Position numbers and translations under genes: made by a program. A stretch of 64,000 bases of DNA from Hoyosella levis (GTDB taxonomy: Bacteria; Actinomycetota; Actinomycetes; Mycobacteriales; Mycobacteriaceae): the NCBI RefSeq assembly GCF_026008515.1, contig NZ_BQYM01000004.1, forward strand, positions 186,001 through 250,000, written 5' to 3'. The notes under the pieces were generated by a model. That model had not been told where the DNA came from and did no database searches. It saw nothing but the letters and a program-made list of their open reading frames with translations. Shown here piece by piece: positions 30,947 to 39,076 of this stretch. Numbering within the stretch: the first letter of the stretch is position 1; the number at the start of each line of letters is the position of its first letter.

Positions 30947-30950
30947 AATC

Positions 30951-31355
30951 ATGCGCCGCACCCGCGCCGTCGTCATCGCCCTCGCTGCCGGCTCGGCACT
31001 GCTCGCTGCGCCTGCCATCGCCAGCGCCGCGCCCATCGTGGAGACCACCAGCGTCAATGAGACGACGCTGGAGATCAGCTACACCAACACCAGCTCCTCG
31101 CCGGCGACCTGCGGCGGTTTGCTGCACTTCTTCGGCTCGCCGCTCTCCTGGTTCGGCCTGCCCCCGGCGGTGATCGTGCCCCCGAACGGCACCGCCACCC
31201 AGCAAGTGCCGTACGTCATCGGCGGCATCCACACCGTGTCATGGTGGTGCGACGTGCCGGGCGAGGAGCTGCACACCGGACGGGTGGGGCCCGTCGCGGT
31301 CGGTGGGCTCGCCGATGTGCTCGTCGACGGGTTCAACCAGATGGCCGGCAGCTAG
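30951..31355 (+). CDS. Small secreted protein of unknown function
   Basis: A 134-residue protein with a clear Sec signal (MRRTRAVVIALAAGSALLAAPAIASAAP, cleavage near residue 27). The mature part is rich in Thr, Ser and Gly and has two cysteines (PATCGGLL and SWWCDVPG) that could form a disulphide. Its lengths of beta-prone sequence (VNETTLEISYTNTSSSPATC) suggest a small beta-sandwich. It has a strong ribosome-binding site. I recognise no family. Confidence 0.8.
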   Translation: MRRTRAVVIALAAGSALLAAPAIASAAPIVETTSVNETTLEISYTNTSSSPATCGGLLHFFGSPLSWFGLPPAVIVPPNGTATQQVPYVIGGIHTVSWWCDVPGEELHTGRVGPVAVGGLADVLVDGFNQMAGS

Positions 31356-31361
31356 GGGCTG

Positions 31362-31440
31362 GTCTCCGGGCTGCCAGCCGCAGCCCGGCAGCCCGACTGC
31401 CGCCTCGGCAGCCCGGCAGCCCGACCGCCGCCTCGGCATC
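31362..31440. repeat. GGCAGCCCG-type direct repeats
   Basis: Several short repeats of CGGCAGCCCG and CCGCCTCGGCA type lie immediately left of the palindrome at 31442. The arrangement mirrors the tandem repeat left of copy 1 at 15239-15314, although the unit sequence differs. Confidence 0.7.
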
Positions 31441-31441
31441 C

Positions 31442-31493
31442 GCAAACGCGATAGAAACCTTGGAGAATCCAGGTCGGTTTCTATCGCGTTTGC
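31442..31493. repeat. Long palindromic element, copy 2
   Basis: GCAAACGCGATAGAAACC (31442-31459) pairs perfectly over 18 bp with 31476-31493, and the loop holds a TGGA/TCCA inner stem. CAAACGCGATAGAA is identical to copy 1 at 15332. It lies between the secreted-protein gene and the convergent dienelactone hydrolase gene. Confidence 0.88.
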
Positions 31494-31567
31494 CAGTTTC
31501 CGGTGCTTTTGCCACCTCGCGGGCACCACGCCCCGCCGACGCGCACCACACCCCCGCCCCAGCGGGC

Positions 31568-32278
31568 TCAGTCCGCGAGATGCGTGCGGAAGAAATCGAA
31601 CACGCGCCGCCACGCATCCTCGGCCGCGTCGTGGCCATACGCGAAGCCGGTGACCTTGAGCAGCGGTGTGGCGGGGCCGAAGTCGAGATTGTTGACGAAG
31701 CTATGACCCACGCCTGGATAGGTGCGGGAATCCAGCTCGACACCGTGCTCGTCGCAAGCCTTGCGCAGGCGCTTCTCTCCCCCGATGAGCACGGGGTCGC
31801 GCTTGCCGAAGCTCGCCACCAGCGGGCATGCGCCTTGCACTGCTTCCGCGAGATTGCGCGGCACCACGCCATAGAAGGGTGCGCTCGCCCCGAAGCCCTT
31901 GGGTGCCATCACGATGGCGAATCCCCCGCCCATGCAGAACCCGACGATGCCGACCGTGCTGGTGCAGTCGTCGCGGCCGAGGAGGTAGTCGCGGGCCGCG
32001 AGGAGATCGTCAACGGTGCGGCCTTCCTGCGCCCACAGGTCCTTGAGCACGCGGGTGACGCAGCGGGCCTTGCCTCCCCGCGAGTACAGGTCCGGCGCGA
32101 GCACCACGTAGCCCTGGTTGGCGATGCGCTGGCAGATCTGCTTCGTGTCGTCGATCAGGCCGATCGCATCGTGCACCACCACCACTCCCGGTAGTGGTCG
32201 CGACACTGCTCCGTCCTCTGGATGGAAGAGCCAGGCGGTCAGTGGTCCTGAGGGGGTGCCAAGTTGCTGCTCGTTCAC
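31568..32278 (-). CDS. Dienelactone hydrolase family protein
   Basis: A 236-residue alpha/beta-hydrolase. The nucleophile is Cys in IVGFCMGGGFA, as in carboxymethylenebutenolidases, and the His lies in YPGVGHSFVNN. PGVVVVHDAIGL is the oxyanion region. GTG 32278 has AAGGAG 6 nt upstream; the frame stays open to 32344 without a better start. There is no neighbouring aromatic catabolic gene, so the substrate is unclear. Confidence 0.88.
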   Translation of the reverse strand: MNEQQLGTPSGPLTAWLFHPEDGAVSRPLPGVVVVHDAIGLIDDTKQICQRIANQGYVVLAPDLYSRGGKARCVTRVLKDLWAQEGRTVDDLLAARDYLLGRDDCTSTVGIVGFCMGGGFAIVMAPKGFGASAPFYGVVPRNLAEAVQGACPLVASFGKRDPVLIGGEKRLRKACDEHGVELDSRTYPGVGHSFVNNLDFGPATPLLKVTGFAYGHDAAEDAWRRVFDFFRTHLAD

Positions 32279-32441
32279 CGTGCGCTCCTTGCTGCCTGAG
32301 TGTTCGTGCCCTAAAAGTAACGGAGCGTGCTCCAGGTACATCATCGCCCTCGCGTACGGTAATCACGACCCTGGCCGAAGACGATCCCCTGGTCCTCGGC
32401 GGCATGCAGCCAGCGAGGGCACCGCATCCTGAGGAGGCACC

Positions 32442-33734
32442 GTGGCAAGCGACGCCCCGCCGCAGGCCGAGACCCTGACCGGGCTGATGGCCCGGCGGCG
32501 CGATGCGCGCGATGCCGACGACCACGCGACGGTCACCACGACCTCGCGGACACTCTGGCAACGCTGGGTCGCGGCCGGGGATACCGAGCAATTGCTCGCC
32601 GACGCGCGGGCCGAGCGCGCCCATGCCCGCAGACTGAACCTGGCGGAGTACCGGGCGATCTGCGATTCGGCGATCGGCCTCGCCCACCTGCGTCGCGGCG
32701 AGCTCGACGATGCCGAGGCAGCATTCCACGAGGCTGCCCGGCAGCTCACCCGCAGTGGCAGCAGTGGCGAGCTCGCGGTGGCCAACCATCACCTCGGCGA
32801 GACCTGCATCAAGCTCGGCCGCATCGACGATGCGCGCCGTCACCTCCAAGCCGCGGCCGGGGTGTTCCGCGAGCACAACGCCTCCGTGTGGCTGGCCAAG
32901 TCCCACGTCAAGCTCGCCGAGACGTACGCGCTGCACGACAGCCAGGCCCGCCATCACTTCAAGGCCGCGCTCGCCGCGCTCATGCAAGCGAAGAAGGCCC
33001 CCGAGGCCGGGCATTGCGCCATGCGGCTCGCGGAAGCGCACGCCGCGGCATCCGACACCAAGACCGCGATGACCCTCTACCAGGAGGCCGCCACGGTGCT
33101 CGAGCATGTCGAGCGGCACGCGCTCCAGGCCGAGGCGCTCGCCCGGCTCGCCACCCTCCAGGCGGTCAGCAACAAGATCCGCGAGGCCGAGTTCAACTAT
33201 GACAAGGCGCGCACCGCCAGCATCGCGGCCCGCACCAATCCCCTCACCGCCGCGTGCGACATCGCCATCGCGCTGCTGTGGGACGAGCAGGCACGCAAGT
33301 CATACCGGCGCGAGGCGATCCTATTCCACACCGTCAACCTGATGCTGCCCGCCACGATCGTGCTCACCGCCATCCACGGCAACAATGACCAGCGGGCCGA
33401 GACGTGGCGCCCCCTGCTCGCCCAGTTGCTCGGATGGAGCGTCACCGCGCTCCCCGGCAGGGAGCATGCCCAGCTGCGCAGCGCGATCACCGATTATGCC
33501 CGCCACCACAACGCTATGACCATCGACGATGAGCCGGAGCCGATCAGCAAGGGCCGCAAGCCGCACACCCCGACGCTGCTCCCGCTGCTGCCACACATCA
33601 TGGACGGCATCGACAAGCTCGGCACGTTCCTGCCCGCGCCGAGCCACCTCACCGCGGCGGCGACGGGGGCGCATGGTCCGCTCGCCCCGTTCCTCGAATC
33701 AGCGCGGCACCGGTTCCCCCGGCAGGAGGCATAG
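32442..33734 (+). CDS. TPR-like helical repeat protein
   Basis: A 430-residue protein, predicted all-helical. Residues ~60-250 show repeated TPR-like helix pairs (AHLRRGELDDAEAAFHEAARQL, HHLGETCIKLGRIDDARRHLQAAAGVF, RLAEAHAAASDTKTAMTLYQEAATVLE, LATLQAVSNKIREAEFNYDKA). The remaining C-terminal part has no recognised domain. GTG 32442 is preceded by GAGGAGG. There is no signal peptide. A protein-protein scaffold role is inferred; no partner is evident. Confidence 0.75.
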   Translation: MASDAPPQAETLTGLMARRRDARDADDHATVTTTSRTLWQRWVAAGDTEQLLADARAERAHARRLNLAEYRAICDSAIGLAHLRRGELDDAEAAFHEAARQLTRSGSSGELAVANHHLGETCIKLGRIDDARRHLQAAAGVFREHNASVWLAKSHVKLAETYALHDSQARHHFKAALAALMQAKKAPEAGHCAMRLAEAHAAASDTKTAMTLYQEAATVLEHVERHALQAEALARLATLQAVSNKIREAEFNYDKARTASIAARTNPLTAACDIAIALLWDEQARKSYRREAILFHTVNLMLPATIVLTAIHGNNDQRAETWRPLLAQLLGWSVTALPGREHAQLRSAITDYARHHNAMTIDDEPEPISKGRKPHTPTLLPLLPHIMDGIDKLGTFLPAPSHLTAAATGAHGPLAPFLESARHRFPRQEA

Positions 33735-33771
33735 CGGGGTCAAAGAACGCGGATCAAGCGACCAAATATGC

Positions 33772-33803
33772 AGCAAGGCCAGGCACTAGTGCCTGGCCTT
33801 GCT
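33772..33803. terminator. Perfect 32-nt palindrome between the TPR gene and tRNA-Thr
   Basis: AGCAAGGCCAGGCACT (33772-33787) is followed directly by its exact reverse complement (33788-33803). It lies 8 nt beyond the 3' end of the minus-strand tRNA gene and 37 nt beyond the TPR stop, so it can end transcription from both sides. TATTTGG-type T-rich sequence follows on the minus side. Confidence 0.75.
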
Positions 33804-33810
33804 CTCAGAG

Positions 33811-33883
33811 AGCTGGCGAGGGGACTTGAACCCCTAACCGCCCGATTACAAGTCGGGTGCGCTACCAATTGCGCCACGCCAGC
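33811..33883 (-). tRNA. tRNA-Thr (anticodon TGT)
   Basis: A complete 73-nt cloverleaf on the minus strand. The acceptor stem is GCTGGCG/CGCCAGC and the T-loop GGTTCAAGTCC. The anticodon stem-loop is CCCGA-CTTGTAA-TCGGG, giving TGT, which reads ACA. The 3' CCA is not encoded, as is common in actinobacteria. Confidence 0.95.
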
Positions 33884-34022
33884 GTTGGATCCCGCGGATC
33901 CGGGGATCATAGTAGCGGCTTGGGATGGTCGTTGCCGAATCTCCGTCGGCGCTTGCGCGGCGCTCGGTGGTTTGTGCGCGATTGCCCGTGCCAATGTTGG
34001 TCGGCGGTACTAGCGTTGGGGC

Positions 34023-34400
34023 ATGAGCACGTCGGATATGGCTACGGTCCTTGCATGGCACGAGGCGTTGAACGGTCGCGATCTGGAGACCCTGGTGGAT
34101 CTGTCGAGCGATGATGTGGACATCGCGGCGGTGGATCATGCGAGCCAGGGAATCGCGGCGCTGCGCGAGTGGGCTAGTGCGTTGACGGTGACGCTCTCTC
34201 CGGGGCGAATCTTCGCGCACGATGGCGTGGTCGTGGTGGAGGAGCATATCGCCGGCAGCGCTCCTGGCGATGAGGCGGAGGCGGCCTCGGCGTTCCGCGT
34301 GGTGGATGACCAGGTCACGTCGATGTTCCGCCATGGGACGGTCGAGGAAGCGCTGGCCGCTACGGGGCTGCGCGAATCCGATCTCGTGGATGGCGGCTAG
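34023..34400 (+). CDS. NTF2/SnoaL-like protein
   Basis: A 125-residue protein (MSTSDMATVLAWHEALNGRDLETLVDLSSDDVDIAAVDHASQGIAALREWASAL...). The pattern of helices followed by a curved sheet (IFAHDGVVVVEEHIAG, AFRVVDDQVTSMFRHGTVEEAL) fits the NTF2-like/SnoaL superfamily. No ligand can be assigned. A hairpin terminator separates it from mbtH. Confidence 0.75.
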   Translation: MSTSDMATVLAWHEALNGRDLETLVDLSSDDVDIAAVDHASQGIAALREWASALTVTLSPGRIFAHDGVVVVEEHIAGSAPGDEAEAASAFRVVDDQVTSMFRHGTVEEALAATGLRESDLVDGG

Positions 34401-34454
34401 CCGAGGGGCCGCAGCGCTCCTCGTGCAGCACGCTATCCGCCTCCCGCACCAGTA

Positions 34455-34485
34455 ACCCCCGCGTCCGAGATCGGGCCGCGGGGGT
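34455..34485. terminator. Hairpin terminator between NTF2-like gene and mbtH
   Basis: ACCCCCGCG (34455-34463) pairs with CGCGGGGGT (34477-34485) around a 13-nt loop, between two convergent genes. It has no strong T-run. Confidence 0.6.
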
Positions 34486-34548
34486 CGCTCGTTCACGAAG
34501 GGTGCTTCTCACCTGGCGATCACGCTCGCCTGGCGAGGATGCCCGGAG

Positions 34549-34785
34549 CTATTCGTCGTCGTCCTCGGTGGCGTCCGCGGCCATGGCGTCGCGAAGGCTC
34601 TTGGGCCGGAGGTCGGTCCAGTTCTGCTCTACATACTCGAGGCAGGCGGCCCGGCTGTCCTCGCCGAAGACGACCTTCCATCCCGCGGGCACGTCAGCGA
34701 ACGATGGCCACAGCGAGTGCTGCTCCTCGTCGTTGATCAGCACGTAGAAACGGCCGTTCTCGTCGTCAAAAGGATTGGTGCTCAT
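34549..34785 (-). CDS. MbtH-like protein
   Basis: A 78-residue MbtH-fold protein ([64 protein letters not shown]). The family NxExQxSLWP...PxGW and WTDxRP signatures are intact. MbtH proteins activate adenylation domains of non-ribosomal peptide synthetases. No synthetase lies in the window, so it must serve one encoded elsewhere. It lies 289 bp downstream of an ABC exporter pair on the same strand. The start has GAGGA 5 nt upstream. Confidence 0.96.
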   Translation of the reverse strand: MSTNPFDDENGRFYVLINDEEQHSLWPSFADVPAGWKVVFGEDSRAACLEYVEQNWTDLRPKSLRDAMAADATEDDDE

Positions 34786-35074
34786 CTGTCCTCACTCTGC
34801 TTCCAGCGTCGCGCCCCGCGGGGGGCAGTCCGGTGTCCCGTCCCTGCTGCTCGACCAGCCAATACCGTACTAGGCACGGTTTGGTCTCGTCCATTCGTCG
34901 CGCCGGGCGTGATCGCGGGTCCGGTGATGTTCCGGGCGATGGTTCCGACTGTTGTGTTGCTTGTGGCAGCTTATCGGTTGTGGTGCGAGTTCGTGCTCGC
35001 ATGTGGGCTTCCGCGGGGCGATTATTCTCACTCGCCGCGCCACGCTGCCGGGACCGTTGACCGAGCGGGCTGCC
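34786..35074. other. Non-coding stretch between mbtH and the ABC exporter
   Basis: About 290 bp with no convincing gene. A short GCGAG/CTCGC inverted pair lies at 34985-35000. It should contain the mbtH promoter. I found no iron-regulator (IdeR-type) box matching TTAGGNTAGNCTAANCTAA. Confidence 0.5.
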
Positions 35075-36874
35075 TCACGCGAGGTCGTCGTCGTTGATGC
35101 TGTCCTTGTCGCGGCCTTCCCAGGCGTTCCATAGCTCGGCGTAGCGGCCTCCCCTCTTGAGGAGCTCGCGGTGTGGTCCTTGCTCGATGATGCGTCCATG
35201 CTCGAGGACGATGACCCGGTCGGCGCGGGCGGCCTGGGTGAGCCGGTGGGCGACGATGAGGGTGGTGCGCCCATGAGTGGCCTCGTAGGCGTAGTGCTCG
35301 AGCTCGCGGGCTCCGGCGCTGCCTGCTTCCGCGGTGGCCTCGTCGAGGACGGCAACGGGCGGGTTCGCGAGGACGAGCCTGGCGAGGGCGATCTGCTGGG
35401 CCTGTGCCGCGGTGAGCTGGTACCCGCCCTCGCCGACCATCGTCGCGATGCCCTCGGGCAGGTTGTGCACCCACGCGTGGGCGCCGACGGTGCGGAGAGC
35501 GGCCTGGAGGTCCTCGTCCCCGGCGAAGGGGTTCGCGAGGCGGAGGTCCTCGAACAGCGGTCCGGAGAAGACGTGCACCTCCTGGCTGATGGTCGCTACC
35601 TGCTTGCGGAGATCACGGGAGCCAAGCTCGGCGAGGTCTACTCCGCCGATCCGGGCGGTGCCGGAGCTGGGCCGGATGACGCCAGCCGCGATGGCGGCGA
35701 CGGTGGTCTTGCCCGCGCCGGTGGAGCCGACGAGGGCCACCCGCTCCCCCGCCTCGATGGTGAGGGTGACGTCGCGCAGGACGATGGCGGTGCCGTCGTA
35801 GGAGTGCGTGATGTCCTCGAGCTCGAGGGTGGCGCTCGTGGGCTGCTCGTGCCGTCCCCGCTCGCGCACGACCTCGCTGTTGATCAGCCCGACGAGCCTG
35901 CGCATGCCCTCGCCCGCGGCCTGGATGTCGTTGAAGGAGAAGAGGATGTCCTGCATGGGCGCGAAGAGCCGGTAGAACAGCAAGGCCGCTATCGTGGCCT
36001 CCCCGACGGTGATCTGCTGGCCCTCCTGGATGAGCATGAAGCTGATCGCGAGGACGGTGGCGAGCCCGATGTACTGGACGACCTTGCCGGCCGAGACGAG
36101 GCGGGACAGCGACTGGTAGCCGGCGAGGATCTGTTCCTTCGCCCGGCTGGACGCCTCGGAGATCTGGGTGGTCTGCTCGTGCTCGAGCCCGTACGCGCGA
36201 ACGGTGGGAACGCCCTGCATTCCGGCGATGAGCGCCTGGGCGCGCTGGGAGGTCGCCTGGCGCTCCTGCGTGATCGCGCGGCGGGTCCCCGGCAGGTGCA
36301 GGCGCAGCACGATGAGGCCGAGGGGGATGGAGATGGCCGCGCCGAGCCCGAGCCGGTAGTCGATGGTGGCGATCGCCGCGATGCTGAGCACCACGAGGGT
36401 GAGGGTGGACATCATGCTCGCCAGCGAGCTGCGGACGAAGCGAGCGATCGCGGCAACGTCATCGTTGATGCGAGTGAGCAGGTCCCCCTTGCCCGCGTTC
36501 TCGAGAACGGGGAGAGGCAGCAGGAGCGCATGCTCGAGGGCTCGCTCGCGGAGGTTCGCGAGAATGGTCTCGCCGGTCTTGCCGACGAGGAAGGTGGCGG
36601 CGCCGGTGAGCAGTCCAGCCACGATCGCGGCGAGGAGGATCTGCACGATGACCGATGTGATGCGCGAGGTGGGGGCACCGGCAAGGACGTCGTCGACGAG
36701 GCGCCCGAGCACGTACACGGGCACGATGATGGCGATGGCGCCAATGATCGAGAACAGGACCGCGAACGAGACCTGCCACGGTTCGCGGGCCAGCATGGAG
36801 CGGAGCCACACCGCGGCCTGCCGGGATGTGGCGATGGGCAGGCCCGAGCGCGAGGGCGTTCGGCTCGACATCAT
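35075..36874 (-). CDS. ABC exporter half-transporter with intact Walker motifs but LTAAQ signature
   Basis: A 599-residue TMD-NBD half-transporter with six membrane spans in the first ~310 residues. The NBD has Walker A VGSTGAGKTT, Walker B PVAVLDEATAE with the catalytic Glu, and the switch His in LIVAHR. The signature motif is YQLTAAQAQQ rather than LSGGQ. It starts ATGATG at 36874, overlapping the partner's stop. It must pair with the gene before it; the two NBDs are complementary (see findings). The mbtH gene downstream suggests export of a non-ribosomal peptide, but cargo is unproven. Confidence 0.88.
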   Translation of the reverse strand: MMSSRTPSRSGLPIATSRQAAVWLRSMLAREPWQVSFAVLFSIIGAIAIIVPVYVLGRLVDDVLAGAPTSRITSVIVQILLAAIVAGLLTGAATFLVGKTGETILANLRERALEHALLLPLPVLENAGKGDLLTRINDDVAAIARFVRSSLASMMSTLTLVVLSIAAIATIDYRLGLGAAISIPLGLIVLRLHLPGTRRAITQERQATSQRAQALIAGMQGVPTVRAYGLEHEQTTQISEASSRAKEQILAGYQSLSRLVSAGKVVQYIGLATVLAISFMLIQEGQQITVGEATIAALLFYRLFAPMQDILFSFNDIQAAGEGMRRLVGLINSEVVRERGRHEQPTSATLELEDITHSYDGTAIVLRDVTLTIEAGERVALVGSTGAGKTTVAAIAAGVIRPSSGTARIGGVDLAELGSRDLRKQVATISQEVHVFSGPLFEDLRLANPFAGDEDLQAALRTVGAHAWVHNLPEGIATMVGEGGYQLTAAQAQQIALARLVLANPPVAVLDEATAEAGSAGARELEHYAYEATHGRTTLIVAHRLTQAARADRVIVLEHGRIIEQGPHRELLKRGGRYAELWNAWEGRDKDSINDDDLA

Positions 36875-38607
36875 CGCAGCACCGCCTTGCGATAGTCCTC
36901 GCTCGATCCGACGAGGCGCTCATGGGTGCTCGTCGCTTCGATCTGCCCGTCGCGAATGACGATGACCTCATCGCAGCGCGCCAGCAAGGTGGGGCTGGAG
37001 GTCACGAGGATGGTGGTGTGGGCGCGCGGCGTGGAACGGTGCCGGAACTCGACGAGGCCATCGATGATGGTGTTCTCGGTGACGGCATCCACCGCGGTGG
37101 TGGGGTCGTGCAGGACCAGCCCGGACGGGGCAGCGACGAGGGCGCGGGCGAGCGCGATGCGTTGCCGCTGGCCGCCGGAGAGGCTCTGCCCGCGATCGGT
37201 GACGGCATGGTCGAGGCCGTCGTCGTGCAGCGAGACGACATCATCCGCGGCGGAGGCGACGAGCGCCCGGTCGACGTGGTCCCCGGTCGCGTCCGGGCGG
37301 CCCGCGGTGACATTGGAGCCGATGGTGCCGGTGAAAAGGTCTGTGCTGTGCGGCTCGACGATGAGCGCGCCGCGCGCCTGCTCGGCATCGATGTCCTGCA
37401 GCTTGATGTCCCCCACCAGCACGTCTCCGCTGTAGTCACGGCGGGGCACCTGGCCGGAGAGAATCTCGACCAGCGCCTCGGCGTCGTGCGGATCGTAGGC
37501 GACGATCCCGATGAGGACCCCCGCGCGCGCTTCGAGGGTCAGTCCGCGCAGGGACCTGTAGGTGACATCGCGCAGCGTGATGTCCCGACGTCCTGGGGGC
37601 AGCTCGGCGCGACGCTCCTCGAGGAGGTGCTCGGCACCAAGGATCGCCGAGACGTTGCGGGCGGAGGCCCTGGCCGTGGCCAGCGCGCGGGGCAGCGCGG
37701 AGAGCGTGCCGAGCGGACCAGGCAGGAACTGTGACAGCCCGACGACAGCGATCAGCTCGCCGACGGTGATGGTTCCCGCGAGGGCGAGGTATCCGCCGTA
37801 TCCCGCGACAAGCACCGCGAGCACGCCGTTGGCGGTGAGCGATGCCCCGGTGAAGAGCCCATTGACCCGTGTGTAGCGGGTGGCGGCGCGCAGGGCGATG
37901 CGGCTCTGCGTGCGGTACCGGTGTGCGGCCATCTCCTCGCCCCCGATGCCCCGCAATGGCCGGAGGCCGCTGACGAGGTCCGTGGCGAGCGCGGATGCCC
38001 ACCCCGCGGCGGTCTGCTGCTCGGCGGCGTGCCGGGTGAGCGCTGGCGCGGCACGGTTGAGGGCACCGAGGATCAGCGGGGTGGCGATGACCACGGCACC
38101 GCCGAGCGCTGGGTTGATCACGAGCAGCGCGGCGACCGCGACGAGGGCGGCAACGAGGGCCGCGACGGCTCTGGCCACCACGCCGAGGATGCCCGCGGCC
38201 CGATCCGCGGATTGCGTGCTGATCGTGAGGAGCTGGCCGATCCGTGGGCGCCGACGCATCCCGCGCGGGTCAAGGATGCGGGAGACGATCTCGATGCGCA
38301 GGCTATGCGCCTCGGTCTCGATGACCCGGCGCAGCAGGCGTTGCGCGAGCCGCCAGGAGACCACGATCACGATGAAGAGGCCGACGAGCAGCGCACCGTA
38401 CTCGAGCATCGAATCCGTTTCGGCAGTGCCTACCACGCGGTCGATGAGCAGCCCGATCGCGATGGGGACAAGCGTCTCGGCGAGCTGGTAGATGCTGAGC
38501 AGGACAACGGCCAGCGGAAAGAGGAAGCGATTACGGCGGAACACCCGCGGCAGGATCTCACGGCCGCGCGCCACGGGGGGCCGTGATCGTGGTGGTGAAT
38601 CCTCCAT
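36871..38607 (-). CDS. ABC exporter half-transporter with degenerate Walker motifs and intact LSGGQ
   Basis: A 578-residue partner of the downstream half-transporter, with six membrane spans then an NBD. The Walker A position reads IGIVAYDPHDAEAL, without the G-K-S/T. Walker B reads LVLHDPTTAVD with Pro in place of the catalytic Glu. The switch-His position is Ser (LVTSSP). In contrast the signature QSLSGGQRQRIALARAL is perfect. It can therefore contribute only a signature motif, not an ATP site of its own. The stop overlaps the next start (ATGA). Confidence 0.88.
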   Translation of the reverse strand: MEDSPPRSRPPVARGREILPRVFRRNRFLFPLAVVLLSIYQLAETLVPIAIGLLIDRVVGTAETDSMLEYGALLVGLFIVIVVSWRLAQRLLRRVIETEAHSLRIEIVSRILDPRGMRRRPRIGQLLTISTQSADRAAGILGVVARAVAALVAALVAVAALLVINPALGGAVVIATPLILGALNRAAPALTRHAAEQQTAAGWASALATDLVSGLRPLRGIGGEEMAAHRYRTQSRIALRAATRYTRVNGLFTGASLTANGVLAVLVAGYGGYLALAGTITVGELIAVVGLSQFLPGPLGTLSALPRALATARASARNVSAILGAEHLLEERRAELPPGRRDITLRDVTYRSLRGLTLEARAGVLIGIVAYDPHDAEALVEILSGQVPRRDYSGDVLVGDIKLQDIDAEQARGALIVEPHSTDLFTGTIGSNVTAGRPDATGDHVDRALVASAADDVVSLHDDGLDHAVTDRGQSLSGGQRQRIALARALVAAPSGLVLHDPTTAVDAVTENTIIDGLVEFRHRSTPRAHTTILVTSSPTLLARCDEVIVIRDGQIEATSTHERLVGSSEDYRKAVLR

Positions 38608-38826
38608 GTCGCCTCCCTGCTGGGGCCATCCTCCGCCGACACTAGCCGACGCGCGGCGCTGCTGGTTGGCTGTTGGATGCCCGAATTTCGCATCGGATCG
38701 GCAGTTCGGTCATGCTGTAGGTCACGCACGCTCGCTCGTGCCGCTCGTGCTGGGCGCTGCCCATGGCGGCGGCCCGCCGGTGACGAGCGACGACAACGCT
38801 GACGGTGACAGTACTGGAGGACAAGC

Positions 38827-38997
38827 ATGGCTGCACGGGCCGAGAACCATGTCATCACTGATGACGAGATCGAGCCGCTCGCTGACGAGACGGCCCGGCA
38901 GGCGCAGCGTGTTGTCGCGGCGCATGCCAAGGACGCCGATGAGTGCCGCATGTTCCTCTCCATGCTGGGAATAGGTCCGGTCGCTCGCGCGGAGTGA
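38827..38997 (+). CDS. Small conserved-type protein upstream of otsA (56 aa)
   Basis: ATG 38827 with GGAGGA 5 nt upstream encodes MAARAENHVITDDEIEPLADETARQAQRVVAAHAKDADECRMFLSMLGIGPVARAE, one Cys, acidic N-terminal half and a helical middle. A similarly small gene (Rv3489) precedes otsA in M. tuberculosis (from memory). The function is unknown. The gap to the otsA start is 79 bp, so they may be co-transcribed. Confidence 0.75.
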   Translation: MAARAENHVITDDEIEPLADETARQAQRVVAAHAKDADECRMFLSMLGIGPVARAE

Positions 38998-39076
38998 TCG
39001 CTGAGCGGTTATCGTCGATACGGTTGCCGCTGCCCGGTAGCCAGGTTGGGCCCGACGAGCCAGCGAGGTGTTCGTG

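Noticed and set aside
34766-35002. 78-codon minus frame upstream of mbtH
   Set aside because: No ribosome-binding site, low-complexity Arg/Thr/Pro composition, and it runs into mbtH in another frame.
35171-36895. 574-codon plus-strand frame
   Set aside because: Antisense to the ABC half-transporter, which has Walker A, Walker B and switch His.
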